This document shows, piece after piece, positions 1 to 6,609 of a DNA stretch of 7,856 nt (the first letter of the stretch is position 1; every line of letters starts with the position of its first letter). The DNA lies in assembly GCA_026419655.1 (NCBI GenBank), contig JANZZA010000169.1, positions 1-7,856 on the forward strand, in the 5' to 3' direction. This stretch comes from Armatimonadota bacterium. Its GTDB lineage: Bacteria > Armatimonadota > Zipacnadia > Zipacnadales > FEN-943. The notes beneath the pieces are model-generated. The model did not search any database. It was given only the letters and a program-made list of their open reading frames with translations, and was not told the origin of the DNA. The translations under genes were made by a program, and so were the position numbers.

Positions 1-548
1 GGCTGGCCGATGGGAAAACGCACTCTCGTAGCGGCCTCGACGAGTAGACTTTCCTCGGATTCCGCAACGGGCGCGCCTTCTTTGTCGAGCAACGTTACGC
101 CGTCAACGGCAAGAGGTTCTGCGGCATTATTGCCCACTATCAGCTCGGGGTGGAGCACCAGGCGGTTGTCGTTGACGCGGGCCAGGGCTTCCAGGCGCCA
201 ATCGAGGTCTGTGAGCGGGGCGAGGATTGTCAGCACGTAAGTGCCACTCTCCGGCACGTCCACGACCCATCCGATGCGTCCGCGCACGTTCCATGAAGGG
301 AGTAGCTTACCGGCCGATGGGGCCAGGGTGGCGGTTGCTTCGGTAATCCGTGCGCGGCGCGTTGGGGGCCGCCACGAGACACGATGTCGGCCGGCAGCCC
401 AATCTATCCTGTACGCAAACTCCAATGTCGGGGCCGTGGCTGCGCTCAAAATCAACCGCACTTTTGGCTGAGCGACCATTATTTCCGGTGCGGGTTGTAG
501 CCATAATCCAGCCGAGGCGCCCAGGAATGCGCTAATTGCCGCCAGCAA
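1..548 (-). CDS. Probable exported protein of unknown function, N-terminal part, cut by the left window edge
   Basis: The minus-strand frame is open from 590 to the window edge and gives 182 residues from a TTG at 548-546. It starts with a hydrophobic stretch (MLAAISAFLGASAGLWL, residues 1-17) that looks like a signal peptide or membrane anchor, although it lacks the usual basic residues before it. After a Pro/Val linker comes beta-strand-like sequence (for example GWVVDVPESGTYVLTILAP and LEALARVNDNRLVL), suggesting an extracytoplasmic beta-sandwich. I chose the TTG because a purine-rich site lies 6 bases upstream and no ATG or GTG occurs between the in-frame stop at 593-591 and the TTG. The first ATG (479-477) would remove the hydrophobic segment. 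The start overlaps the end of the esterase gene by 17 bases, so translational coupling is likely. I recognise no family. The protein continues beyond position 1. The alternative is that a frameshift has separated it from the esterase, which is less likely because the esterase ends cleanly. Confidence 0.72.
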   Translation of the reverse strand, partial: MLAAISAFLGASAGLWLQPAPEIMVAQPKVRLILSAATAPTLEFAYRIDWAAGRHRVSWRPPTRRARITEATATLAPSAGKLLPSWNVRGRIGWVVDVPESGTYVLTILAPLTDLDWRLEALARVNDNRLVLHPELIVGNNAAEPLAVDGVTLLDKEGAPVAESEESLLVEAATRVRFPIGQ

Positions 549-3387
549 GGCTTGTCCCCCCTGGCAAGGTGAGGGCGATTTCGGTCCTGCTTACGACGCC
601 TGTGCGATTCTCGTCGTATACCACCACCGAGGCAGGACCAATCCACTCATTCACTAAACCAGCAGGAATCCGCCAGGTCACTTTCTCACTTCCGCCTGGG
701 CCGAGCCTCACCTTCCGAAGCTCCAGAGGATAGTTTGCCTGCGGCACCATGCCCATCAGGTCCATTTCCGTTTCCTGGTCGCCGCCATTCCAGGCGGTAC
801 CTGAAACCACCCAGTCACCTGAGGCATCTTGCTCCGCCGACGGCTCGGCGAGAGACAGGAGCGACGGCGGCAGACCCGCGACCTCTACTAGCGCCCTCAA
901 CTTGGCTGTCGCCTGATGGTTGCCAGAACGGGCACGGATGACCAGGGTTAGCTCCAAGTCGCCAACAAAGTCTCCTTCATCTCTCCACAGCCATGACAGG
1001 GTGGCTTGCTGGCCAGGGCGGAGCGCGAAGGAGCACGGGCTCTCCGCGATAACCGTACCACGGGCAGCAGTCAGGTCGGCCTCGAGATATACAGTTTTCT
1101 CGGGCCCTGCCGTGACGTTGAAGGAAAGCCTTGTCGGCGGTGCGCCACAGTTGATGGATTTGGGGCCGCAGTACCGCGCGCCTGCAAGCCCGCCCAGGGC
1201 GGCTGCGACATCCGTCGCCGCCAGACAGTTTGACTGACGGTCGTAGGCGCATCCTGTGGCCATAACGGAAAGCACGCGCGCTGTGAGGCCATCGGGGAGG
1301 CCCTCAAAAAAGACCCAGCCGTCCGGCTGGGGCACGCCGCTACGGGCCGTGTTGGCACTGGCTACCGTGACGCGAGCATTATGTACAGGTGCGCCTGTGG
1401 CGTCTGTCACCCGTAGCGAAAGAGAATGCCGGGCATGACGCAATTCCGAAACGTATATGAGGCGCGCCCTAGCCGGCTTGACTGATTGTACCCACTCGGC
1501 CACCGCGTCGCTCTTGAGCCGCCAATTCTGGTCAAAGTAGCCTGCCTCACAAAAGTAACCCGCCTCGTAGCACGTCACCGGCGGCTTGTTGTTCACATTC
1601 AGCACAAAAGGTAGCTCCGCCTGGTTGCTGTTGAAGACAACGTAGTCCGGGTACGCCCACGGAAGTTTTTCCAGGTCGTATTCCAAACCCTGCGGCACAC
1701 TACCGTCTGGCCTGGTGAACCACTGGCCAGACGCTACTACCAGGTATCTCTTCCCAGCGCAGAGTGGGTTGGGATAGACGAAGAAGCATCCGAATTTGGA
1801 GCCTGCGTAGCAGCGCGGTTCTGCGTCGTCAGGGAACACTATAACCCGGTCATGAAATACCTGCAGCGGCAGCGGTTTTTGCCGTTGGGCTTGGCGCAGC
1901 AGGCGGCTGCAATCCAGGCAGCCAAAAAGCACAAGGTTTGCAGTCGCAAGCTCCTCGTCCTGCAAGTCGTCTTCTCTCCGCGCCCTGAGCCCGAGACCGT
2001 GCACGAAGAAATCGTTCCATCCAGTAACGAAAGCTTCGGCCTCGCGGCGGTGTCGGGCGACCTGCTCGGGCGTACCGTCGGCAGCATAGGCGACCACGAA
2101 AGGCTGCGTGAAGGCGTCGCCGATGGGCCCTTCCAGGGCGGGGCACTTGATCGGGCAGAGTAAAGACGTGTCTGCAGTTGTTTCCTGGCTCAGCTCCCAG
2201 CACAGTAGGGTGCCGGTAGCGTCGAAGACCGCCTTCGCGTGAACGGGTTCGGTTGCGGTGCAGGCCAGGCGCTGGCCATCCACCCAGACTTCGCACGGAC
2301 CAGATGGCAGATGCTCGGCGGCTTCTGCCGGATAGACCGTCAGGCGCGAAACGTTGTCAGTCCATACGCTGATGCGGTTGGCCAGAATACAGCTACCGGC
2401 GCGGCCAGGCTTACCAAATTGTCGCAGGCCGGTAATAGCCAGCCAACCCTGCCGGGCGTCTGTTAAGCGCCAGGCCGATAGCGCAAGGCGCGGCCCTATT
2501 CCGGCCGGTGCACAGCGCAGGAAGTATTCGTAGATGGCGGCCAGGTCATATCCGCCGCCGTGACCACGGTCGTAATGGATGAGCTGGTCCCAACGATAAC
2601 CGGCACCCCACGTTTCCCGCAATTCGGCCAGCCTGGCCGACAACCTCAAGCCTTCGTCAGGCTCTACGACATCGTCCCGGCCGTCTATGATGGCCCGCAC
2701 CTGGCCCCACATGGCCCGCTCCGCCCAGTCTACTGGTGCGCACGAGGCCAGTAGCGGCCGCCGGAATTCTTCGATATCCTCACGTTGGTCTGTGCGTGCG
2801 TACCACTTCCAGTGCCAGATGCGCCAGTCGGCCCATCCATCCACCGCGGCCACAGCGGCGAATATCTCCGGGTAGCGCACGCCCTGCCGAAAGGCACCAG
2901 TGCCACCCATGGAAGCCCCCGTGAAAAACAGACGGCGGCGGTCTAGACCAAACCGGGATACGGCATCCTCGACAACCTCGAGGACTGCTTGTTGGCCAAT
3001 GCCTTCATAGAAGGTCGGCCCGCGGGCGTTAATGTTGATCAAAACCCAGCCATGCTCGTCGGCCCAGCGGCGCTGAAAGTCGTCGAAGTCAGCACTCACA
3101 TGCCAGCCGTAGCCGTGGCCATGGAAAATCGCAGGGTATCCTGTCGCGGGTGCCTCGCTTGAGGGCACGTATACGCCATAGGCTTGCTCAGTGCCGTCAA
3201 CAGGGGAGATGTAGGTGACAAGCCTTGCATGGCCTGCTCGTGCGCAAGAGACCATCGCCAGCGTCCAGGAAGTCAGCAACGCGAAGGTTGACCAGCGAGC
3301 GATCCGACGTGCGGCGTGGCAGCATATCCGGCAATCCTGCCGCCCGCCTGCTGGGGTCCCATCAGTAGTCATGTGTCGTAGAGACAT
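532..3387 (-). CDS. Large exported alpha/beta-hydrolase (prolyl oligopeptidase/esterase-like) with beta-rich C-terminal domains
   Basis: Predicted 951-residue exported enzyme. Residues 1-53 form a leader: two arginines at 27-28, a hydrophobic core at about 34-47, then MVSC, which could be a weak lipobox (Cys48), or a signal peptidase I site near AGHA. Residues about 55-295 are an alpha/beta-hydrolase domain with an oxyanion-type HGHGYGW (89-95), the nucleophile elbow GASMG (Ser159), a likely acid in GRDD (Asp238 or 239) and a likely His276 in RGHGGGY. Residues about 300-640 follow the pattern of the second domain in prolyl-oligopeptidase-like exported proteins: GPIGDAF (420-426), NLVLFG (484-489) and VYPNPL (537-542). 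Residues about 650-710 look like a carboxypeptidase-regulatory-type beta-sandwich, and two further beta-rich segments follow to 951. Twenty cysteines lie beyond the leader, which suggests disulfides. The likely role is hydrolysis of an ester or peptide substrate outside the cytoplasm; the substrate cannot be told. The start at 3387 (ATG) has AAAGG 8 bases upstream. A GTG at 3462 with AAGGG/GGAGG upstream would add 25 residues that do not look signal-like. Confidence 0.85.
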   Translation of the reverse strand: MSLRHMTTDGTPAGGRQDCRICCHAARRIARWSTFALLTSWTLAMVSCARAGHARLVTYISPVDGTEQAYGVYVPSSEAPATGYPAIFHGHGYGWHVSADFDDFQRRWADEHGWVLININARGPTFYEGIGQQAVLEVVEDAVSRFGLDRRRLFFTGASMGGTGAFRQGVRYPEIFAAVAAVDGWADWRIWHWKWYARTDQREDIEEFRRPLLASCAPVDWAERAMWGQVRAIIDGRDDVVEPDEGLRLSARLAELRETWGAGYRWDQLIHYDRGHGGGYDLAAIYEYFLRCAPAGIGPRLALSAWRLTDARQGWLAITGLRQFGKPGRAGSCILANRISVWTDNVSRLTVYPAEAAEHLPSGPCEVWVDGQRLACTATEPVHAKAVFDATGTLLCWELSQETTADTSLLCPIKCPALEGPIGDAFTQPFVVAYAADGTPEQVARHRREAEAFVTGWNDFFVHGLGLRARREDDLQDEELATANLVLFGCLDCSRLLRQAQRQKPLPLQVFHDRVIVFPDDAEPRCYAGSKFGCFFVYPNPLCAGKRYLVVASGQWFTRPDGSVPQGLEYDLEKLPWAYPDYVVFNSNQAELPFVLNVNNKPPVTCYEAGYFCEAGYFDQNWRLKSDAVAEWVQSVKPARARLIYVSELRHARHSLSLRVTDATGAPVHNARVTVASANTARSGVPQPDGWVFFEGLPDGLTARVLSVMATGCAYDRQSNCLAATDVAAALGGLAGARYCGPKSINCGAPPTRLSFNVTAGPEKTVYLEADLTAARGTVIAESPCSFALRPGQQATLSWLWRDEGDFVGDLELTLVIRARSGNHQATAKLRALVEVAGLPPSLLSLAEPSAEQDASGDWVVSGTAWNGGDQETEMDLMGMVPQANYPLELRKVRLGPGGSEKVTWRIPAGLVNEWIGPASVVVYDENRTGVVSRTEIALTLPGGTSLAGGN
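555..562 (-). promoter_or_regulatory. Ribosome binding site for the TTG start at 548
   Basis: On the minus strand AGGGGGGA lies 6 bases before the TTG and sits inside the coding sequence of the preceding gene. This placement supports the TTG as the start and suggests re-initiation by ribosomes finishing the esterase. The match to the consensus is G-rich rather than a perfect AGGAGG. Confidence 0.5.
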
Positions 3388-3395
3388 AATGAAAA

Positions 3396-3400
3396 CCTTT
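3396..3400 (-). promoter_or_regulatory. Ribosome binding site deciding the ATG start at 3387
   Basis: AAAGG on the minus strand is followed by 8 bases and then ATG. A competing site (AAGGG 5 bases, and GGAGG 13 bases, before the GTG at 3462) means the longer start cannot be ruled out. The shorter start places the arginines and hydrophobic core of the leader closer to the N-terminus, so it is preferred. Confidence 0.4.
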
Positions 3401-3490
3401 GGCACGAGGTTGTGGAGAGAAGCCTCTTTACTACAGTTTCGCAAGCAATAACCCCCGGACACCCTTACCCTTGTTCCTCCGCCGCCTTAT

Positions 3491-3612
3491 GAGACTGTTG
3501 CAAAAACTGAGCTTCGCCGATGTAGGGCGACGAAGGTGTACAACTCCGTGTGCCCGACCTTTTACCTCCAAGCAAGTCAGGGAAGCCGTAAAGCGGATTT
3601 TGCAACACTCTC
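3491..3612. repeat. Small inverted-repeat element, MITE-like
   Basis: The ends GAGACTGTTGCAAAA (3491-3505) and TTTTGCAACACTCTC (3598-3612) are inverted repeats matching at 14 of 15 positions and enclose a 122-base unit with no coding capacity. Inside, CTTCGCCG (3512-3519) and CGACGAAG (3528-3535) form a 7-of-8 hairpin. Just outside, TTATGAG (3487-3493, overlapping the left end) is mirrored by CTCATAA (3614-3620), so the inverted symmetry extends past the right end with a 4-base offset. Ends containing TGTTGCAAAA are, from memory, common among some insertion sequences, so a non-autonomous derivative is plausible. No clear target-site duplication is visible. A structured RNA or bidirectional regulatory element is the alternative. 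Confidence 0.5.
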
Positions 3613-3631
3613 GCTCATAAGAGTGTTGCAA
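3600..3631. repeat. Perfect 12-bp inverted repeat (hairpin) at the right end of the element
   Basis: TTGCAACACTCT (3600-3611) and AGAGTGTTGCAA (3620-3631) are exact reverse complements separated by the 8-base loop CGCTCATA. The left arm is part of the right terminal repeat of the MITE-like element, so the right arm is a third copy of the same end sequence. There is no T-run after the stem on either strand, so an intrinsic terminator is unlikely. It could be a second element end abutting the first, or a protein binding site. Confidence 0.65.
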
Positions 3632-3833
3632 GACTCACCTGGACGTAGCTCCCAGTCCGTGAACGGCACGGGTCCATGTCGGTAAGTTATGCCCAGTTTA
3701 AGTGATTCACGCGTTAAAAGTAGGGTTTTGCGCCACTGTTCCTTCTGTCTCTTATGGAAAAGCCGACGACAGCTCGACAGTAGCTGCGCAAAGGCTATTG
3801 CTGCAGGCCTTACGGAGCCGTATCATGGCACGC

Positions 3834-3842
3834 AAGGAAGGG
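3834..3842 (+). promoter_or_regulatory. Ribosome binding site for queC
   Basis: AAGGAAGGG lies 6 bases before the ATG at 3849 and supports that start. An in-frame ATG at 3825, with GGAG 7 bases upstream, is a close competitor and would add eight residues. Confidence 0.5.
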
Positions 3843-3848
3843 TTTGCC

Positions 3849-4598
3849 ATGGGCAGCCAGACTCCTGCTGAGCGGTCATCCGAGCCGAAAGAGGTGCTTG
3901 CTGGCCCCCCGTCTGGCAGTCGGTGCATAGTTTTGCTGTCTGGAGGGCTGGACTCGACGGTGACAGCAGCCCTTGTGGCCGCGCGTAGTGCGGCAGTGCT
4001 TGCCCTGACGGTGGATTACGGGCAGCTTGCGGCTGGCAGAGAGATTGAGGCGGCAAGATCAATAGCTGCGGCACTGGGCTGCCAGTGGCGCTGCGTCGCT
4101 CTACCATGGTTGGGAGAACTCGGCGGGTCTGCTCTGACGGACGCTACGCGGTCTATTCCGCAGGTGCCGGATACTGGCTCGCTGGCCGAGCCTGGCGCCG
4201 CAGTAGCGCGCGCTCGAGCGGTCTGGGTGCCGAACCGCAACGGCTTATTCGTGGCCATAGCCGGGGCCTTTGCTGACGCCCTGGACTTCGACTTCATTGC
4301 CCTCGGATTAAACCGGGACGAGGGGGCGACATTCCCGGACAACACTGTGGAGTTTGCGCTTGCTGCGGCAGAATTTCTTGCCTGGTCCACTCTGCGCCGC
4401 CCCGTCCTCCTAGCGCCCACAGCCCAAATGAGCAAGGCCGAGATTGTGCGTATTGGTCTTGAGCTGGGCGCACCTTTAAGGCTCGTGTGGAGTTGTTATG
4501 GGGGTGGTGGTGAGCATTGCTGGTCCTGCGAGTCGTGCGCAAGGCTCAGGTGTGCGTTGGAGGACGCAGGGGCGTGGCCAAAATATGCGCCAAAGTAA
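3849..4598 (+). CDS. queC: 7-cyano-7-deazaguanine synthase (preQ0 synthase) QueC
   Basis: QueC converts 7-carboxy-7-deazaguanine, ammonia and ATP to preQ0 in the cytoplasm, a step of queuosine (tRNA) and other 7-deazapurine pathways. The 249-residue product has the PP-loop ATP-pyrophosphatase signature SGGLDST (31-37) on the first strand, VDYGQ (55-59), VPNRNGLF (127-134, the family's conserved RN segment) and a C-terminal zinc site of Cys216, Cys224, Cys227 and Cys230 in the SCYGGGGEHCWSCESC segment. Length is close to the usual 220-240 residues, with about 25 extra N-terminal residues before the first strand. LNRDEGATFPDNTVEF (154-169) replaces the Asp-x-x-x-Tyr-Pro-Asp-Cys form seen in the E. 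coli enzyme and resembles, from memory, archaeal-type members. Other queuosine genes (queD, queE, queF, tgt) are not in the window. The start could also be the ATG at 3825; the GTG at 3702 has no ribosome site. pilB follows on the same strand after 75 bases. Confidence 0.93.
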   Translation: MGSQTPAERSSEPKEVLAGPPSGSRCIVLLSGGLDSTVTAALVAARSAAVLALTVDYGQLAAGREIEAARSIAAALGCQWRCVALPWLGELGGSALTDATRSIPQVPDTGSLAEPGAAVARARAVWVPNRNGLFVAIAGAFADALDFDFIALGLNRDEGATFPDNTVEFALAAAEFLAWSTLRRPVLLAPTAQMSKAEIVRIGLELGAPLRLVWSCYGGGGEHCWSCESCARLRCALEDAGAWPKYAPK

Positions 4599-4602
4599 TT
4601 GC

Positions 4603-4662
4603 GGGGCCTGCGACGGGTTAGTGCAGCATTCCGGGGGCTGCGACGTGTTAGTGCAGCAAGGG
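4603..4662 (+). repeat. 30-bp tandem duplication between queC and pilB
   Basis: Two head-to-tail 30-base units (4603-4632 and 4633-4662) agree at 24 of 30 positions, with all but two of the first 26 identical. The shared core includes CTGCGAC and GTTAGTGCAGCA. The second unit runs into the pilB ribosome site. The region is in frame with pilB and would read as two GLRRVSAA units if translation began at the TTG at 4599, but the ATG at 4674 with its ribosome site is a much better start, so I treat the repeat as noncoding. Confidence 0.75.
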
Positions 4663-4667
4663 GGGAA
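4658..4667 (+). promoter_or_regulatory. Ribosome binding site for pilB
   Basis: AAGGGGGGAA ends 6 bases before the ATG at 4674 and selects it over the upstream in-frame TTG at 4599 and the adjacent GTG at 4671. Confidence 0.6.
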
Positions 4668-4673
4668 GCGGTG

Positions 4674-6527
4674 ATGTCAGACCTGAACGAGCTTCGTATT
4701 GTGGACCAGTTGAAGGCGATGGGAGTCCTGGACGAAGCTCTGCTCGACGACGCTGCGAAGCTGGCTCAACAGCAGGGTATAGGTCTGATCCAGGCGCTAC
4801 TGGTGTCGGGGATGGTGAGCGCTGCTGACATCGCCGCGGCTGTCCAGGCGGCAGGGGAAGCCGCGGCAGCTGGCGGCACGGCTTCGGAGGCCGCGGCGCT
4901 CGAACCAGCCGAGGTGGTGCCTGAAGCTCCCGCCGAACCTCCTCCCCAGGCTAGCGCGAGAGCTACGCAGCACGCCCGCGCTACTCGCCGCCCAAGCGCG
5001 AGCCTGGATGCCTATGAAGTGGATACAGAGGCTGTACGGGCAGTGCCGCGCGCCCTGGCCGACGAATACTGTGTCCTCCCCCTGCAGATAAGTGAAGACC
5101 GGATACTGGTCGCCATGCCTGACGCCGACAACATCTTTGCCCTCGACGCCATCCGCGACCATACCAACCGCCGCGTGGAGGCTGTCGAAGTAGACGAGCG
5201 CGAGCTGCGACGCGCTATAGACCACCACTACGGCTTGCTCGCCCGCGACCACATCAGGCTCACCACGCCGACTAAAGACCTATCCGGCTCTGTCCAGGAA
5301 CAGGCTCCCGCCGCGGGTGCCGCCGTGGACCGCGACCTGCTTCAAATTCTCGACCAGGGCCCGGTCGTCCAGGTAGTCCAGCAGTTGATTACCGACGCGG
5401 TACGCATGAATGCTTCCGATATACACGTGGAGCCACGCTCTGACCACGTCCAGGTGCGGGTGCGCGTGGATGGGCGCCTGACGACCGTGGCCAGGCTGCC
5501 AAAGTCTCTCCAGCAGGCAACCATCTCCCGCATAAAGATCCTAGCCGAAGAGGACATCACCGAGACCCGCCTGCCCCAAGACGGACGCTTCGCAGCCGTG
5601 GTGGACGATAAGGCCATTGACTTGCGCGTCTCGACGCTGCCCACTTACTGGGGCGAAAAAGCGGTCCTGCGAATCCTGGATAAGAGTAAGGTGTTCGTGT
5701 CTCTCAGAGAACTCGGCTTCAGACCCGACATGCTTGACGAGTATGAAAAGCTCATACATCTGCCGCAAGGAATGATACTGGTCACTGGCCCTACCGGGAG
5801 CGGCAAGAGCACAACCCTTTACGCAACCCTTCACACGATAAAGGACGAAACCAAGAACATCACGACCGTAGAGGATCCCATCGAGTACGAGATTGATGGC
5901 ATCAATCACACCCAGGTCAACCCCCAGATTGACCTGGACTTCGCCCGCGCTCTGAGGCACATTCTGCGCCAGGACCCCGACATAATCCTTGTCGGTGAGA
6001 TACGCGACCTGGAGACCGCCGAAATGGCCTTTCGGGCAGCCCTGACTGGCCATCTTGTCTTCAGCACCCTGCACACGAACGATGCGCCCTCGGCCACCAC
6101 CCGCCTGCGGGACATGGGCGTCGAGCCGTACATTATAGCGTCCTCCTTGGTTGGCATTCTGGCTCAGCGACTCGTGCGCCGTATTTGCTCTCACTGCCGG
6201 GAGCAGGTACAGCCGGCGGCGGCTGAGCTGGAGCGGCTGCAGCTCACACCGGAGCAGGCGTCCCGCATTCGTTTCCATCGCGGCCGGGGCTGCCAGTACT
6301 GCCGCAACACGGGTTATTCGGGCCGCGTGGCTCTATACGAGCTGCTGGTAATGAACGATGAAATCCGCGATGCCATCGTGCGTGGCGATAGCGCCCATGA
6401 GCTGAGGGCCATTGCCTTACGTACCGGCATGAAACCGCTCAAACACGACGGCCTGGTAAAAGTTCACCAGGGCATCACAAGCGCCGCTGAAGTCATTTCG
6501 GTAATGTTTGCCGTGGAAGCGTTGTGA
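4674..6527 (+). CDS. pilB: Type IV pilus assembly / type II secretion ATPase, PilB/GspE family
   Basis: Cytoplasmic hexameric motor ATPase that drives pilin (or pseudopilin) polymerisation from the inner-membrane base. In the 617-residue product, residues 1-60 are a helical N-terminal segment (GIGLIQALLVSGMVS at 35-49 resembles the first half of an MshEN-type region). An Ala/Pro-rich linker spans about 60-110, and residues 113-187 form the MshEN/GspE N-terminal domain, a fold that binds cyclic di-GMP in some relatives. The ATPase core shows Walker A GPTGSGKST (372-380), the Asp box TTVEDPIEYEIDG (397-409), Walker B DIILVGEIRD (436-445) and the His box TGHLVFSTLHTNDA (458-471). A zinc site of Cys505, Cys508, Cys540 and Cys543 separates this family from the retraction ATPase PilT. 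Length is somewhat over typical PilB because of the linker. PilB and GspE cannot be separated with certainty because no pilT, pilC, pilM-Q or gsp genes are present. It lies 75 bases after queC on the same strand, so co-transcription is possible. Confidence 0.93.
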   Translation: MSDLNELRIVDQLKAMGVLDEALLDDAAKLAQQQGIGLIQALLVSGMVSAADIAAAVQAAGEAAAAGGTASEAAALEPAEVVPEAPAEPPPQASARATQHARATRRPSASLDAYEVDTEAVRAVPRALADEYCVLPLQISEDRILVAMPDADNIFALDAIRDHTNRRVEAVEVDERELRRAIDHHYGLLARDHIRLTTPTKDLSGSVQEQAPAAGAAVDRDLLQILDQGPVVQVVQQLITDAVRMNASDIHVEPRSDHVQVRVRVDGRLTTVARLPKSLQQATISRIKILAEEDITETRLPQDGRFAAVVDDKAIDLRVSTLPTYWGEKAVLRILDKSKVFVSLRELGFRPDMLDEYEKLIHLPQGMILVTGPTGSGKSTTLYATLHTIKDETKNITTVEDPIEYEIDGINHTQVNPQIDLDFARALRHILRQDPDIILVGEIRDLETAEMAFRAALTGHLVFSTLHTNDAPSATTRLRDMGVEPYIIASSLVGILAQRLVRRICSHCREQVQPAAAELERLQLTPEQASRIRFHRGRGCQYCRNTGYSGRVALYELLVMNDEIRDAIVRGDSAHELRAIALRTGMKPLKHDGLVKVHQGITSAAEVISVMFAVEAL

Positions 6528-6609
6528 AGGACGGCCATTCTTGAAGCGGCTCTGGTCGGTAGGGGAAGTCGCTCACGCAAGTTGCTCACAGAGACCTTCC
6601 AGACAAGCC
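6528..6609. other. Short convergent gap between pilB and the membrane protein gene
   Basis: This 82-base spacer lies between the stop codons of two convergent genes. I see no strong GC-rich stem followed by a T-run on either strand. The only inverted pair nearby is GCCC/GGGC (6607-6610 and 6615-6618) over the minus-strand stop codon, a 4-bp stem that is too weak to call a terminator. Confidence 0.5.

Larger units (their letters stand above)
3388..3848. other. Divergent intergenic region between the esterase and queC
   Basis: This 461-base stretch separates two genes transcribed away from each other, so it should carry both promoters. I found no convincing -35/-10 pair on either strand. The best rightward candidate, TTGCGC at 3728 with TTATGG 18 bases on, matches the consensus poorly. 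Open frames here (for example rightward 3399-3620 or leftward 3431-3631) are short, lack family resemblance and cover the inverted-repeat element, so I call no gene. The left half holds the inverted-repeat element and hairpin listed separately. The segment 3635-3830 shows no structure I can name, and I see no preQ1 riboswitch pattern ahead of queC. Confidence 0.6.

Noticed and set aside
10..471. Two back-to-back rightward open frames (10-240 and 241-471)
   Set aside because: Low-complexity Ser/Arg-rich shadows of the leftward exported protein gene that covers 1-548; no ribosome site and no family resemblance.
1850..2296. Leftward 148-residue open frame
   Set aside because: Out-of-frame shadow on the same strand as the esterase; the esterase frame carries the recognisable motifs.
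3600..3631. Hairpin as an intrinsic terminator
   Set aside because: No T-run follows the stem on either strand, and no gene ends nearby; it lies between divergent genes.
3728..3757. Rightward sigma-70 promoter (TTGCGC, 18 bases, TTATGG)
   Set aside because: Too few consensus matches in both boxes to support a call.
3702..3848. Upstream GTG (3702) extension of queC by 49 residues
   Set aside because: No ribosome site before the GTG, and QueC proteins begin close to the first beta strand; starts at 3825 or 3849 have good sites.
3635..3848. preQ1 riboswitch ahead of queC
   Set aside because: I could not find the short stem with an A-rich tail and pairing to the ribosome site expected for a preQ1 class I aptamer.
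4599..4673. TTG start at 4599 extending PilB by 25 residues
   Set aside because: The added residues are the translated tandem duplication, and no ribosome site precedes the TTG, whereas the ATG at 4674 has a good one.
5541..6278. Leftward 245-residue open frame opposite the ATPase core
   Set aside because: Antisense shadow of highly conserved pilB codons; no signal, motif or ribosome site.
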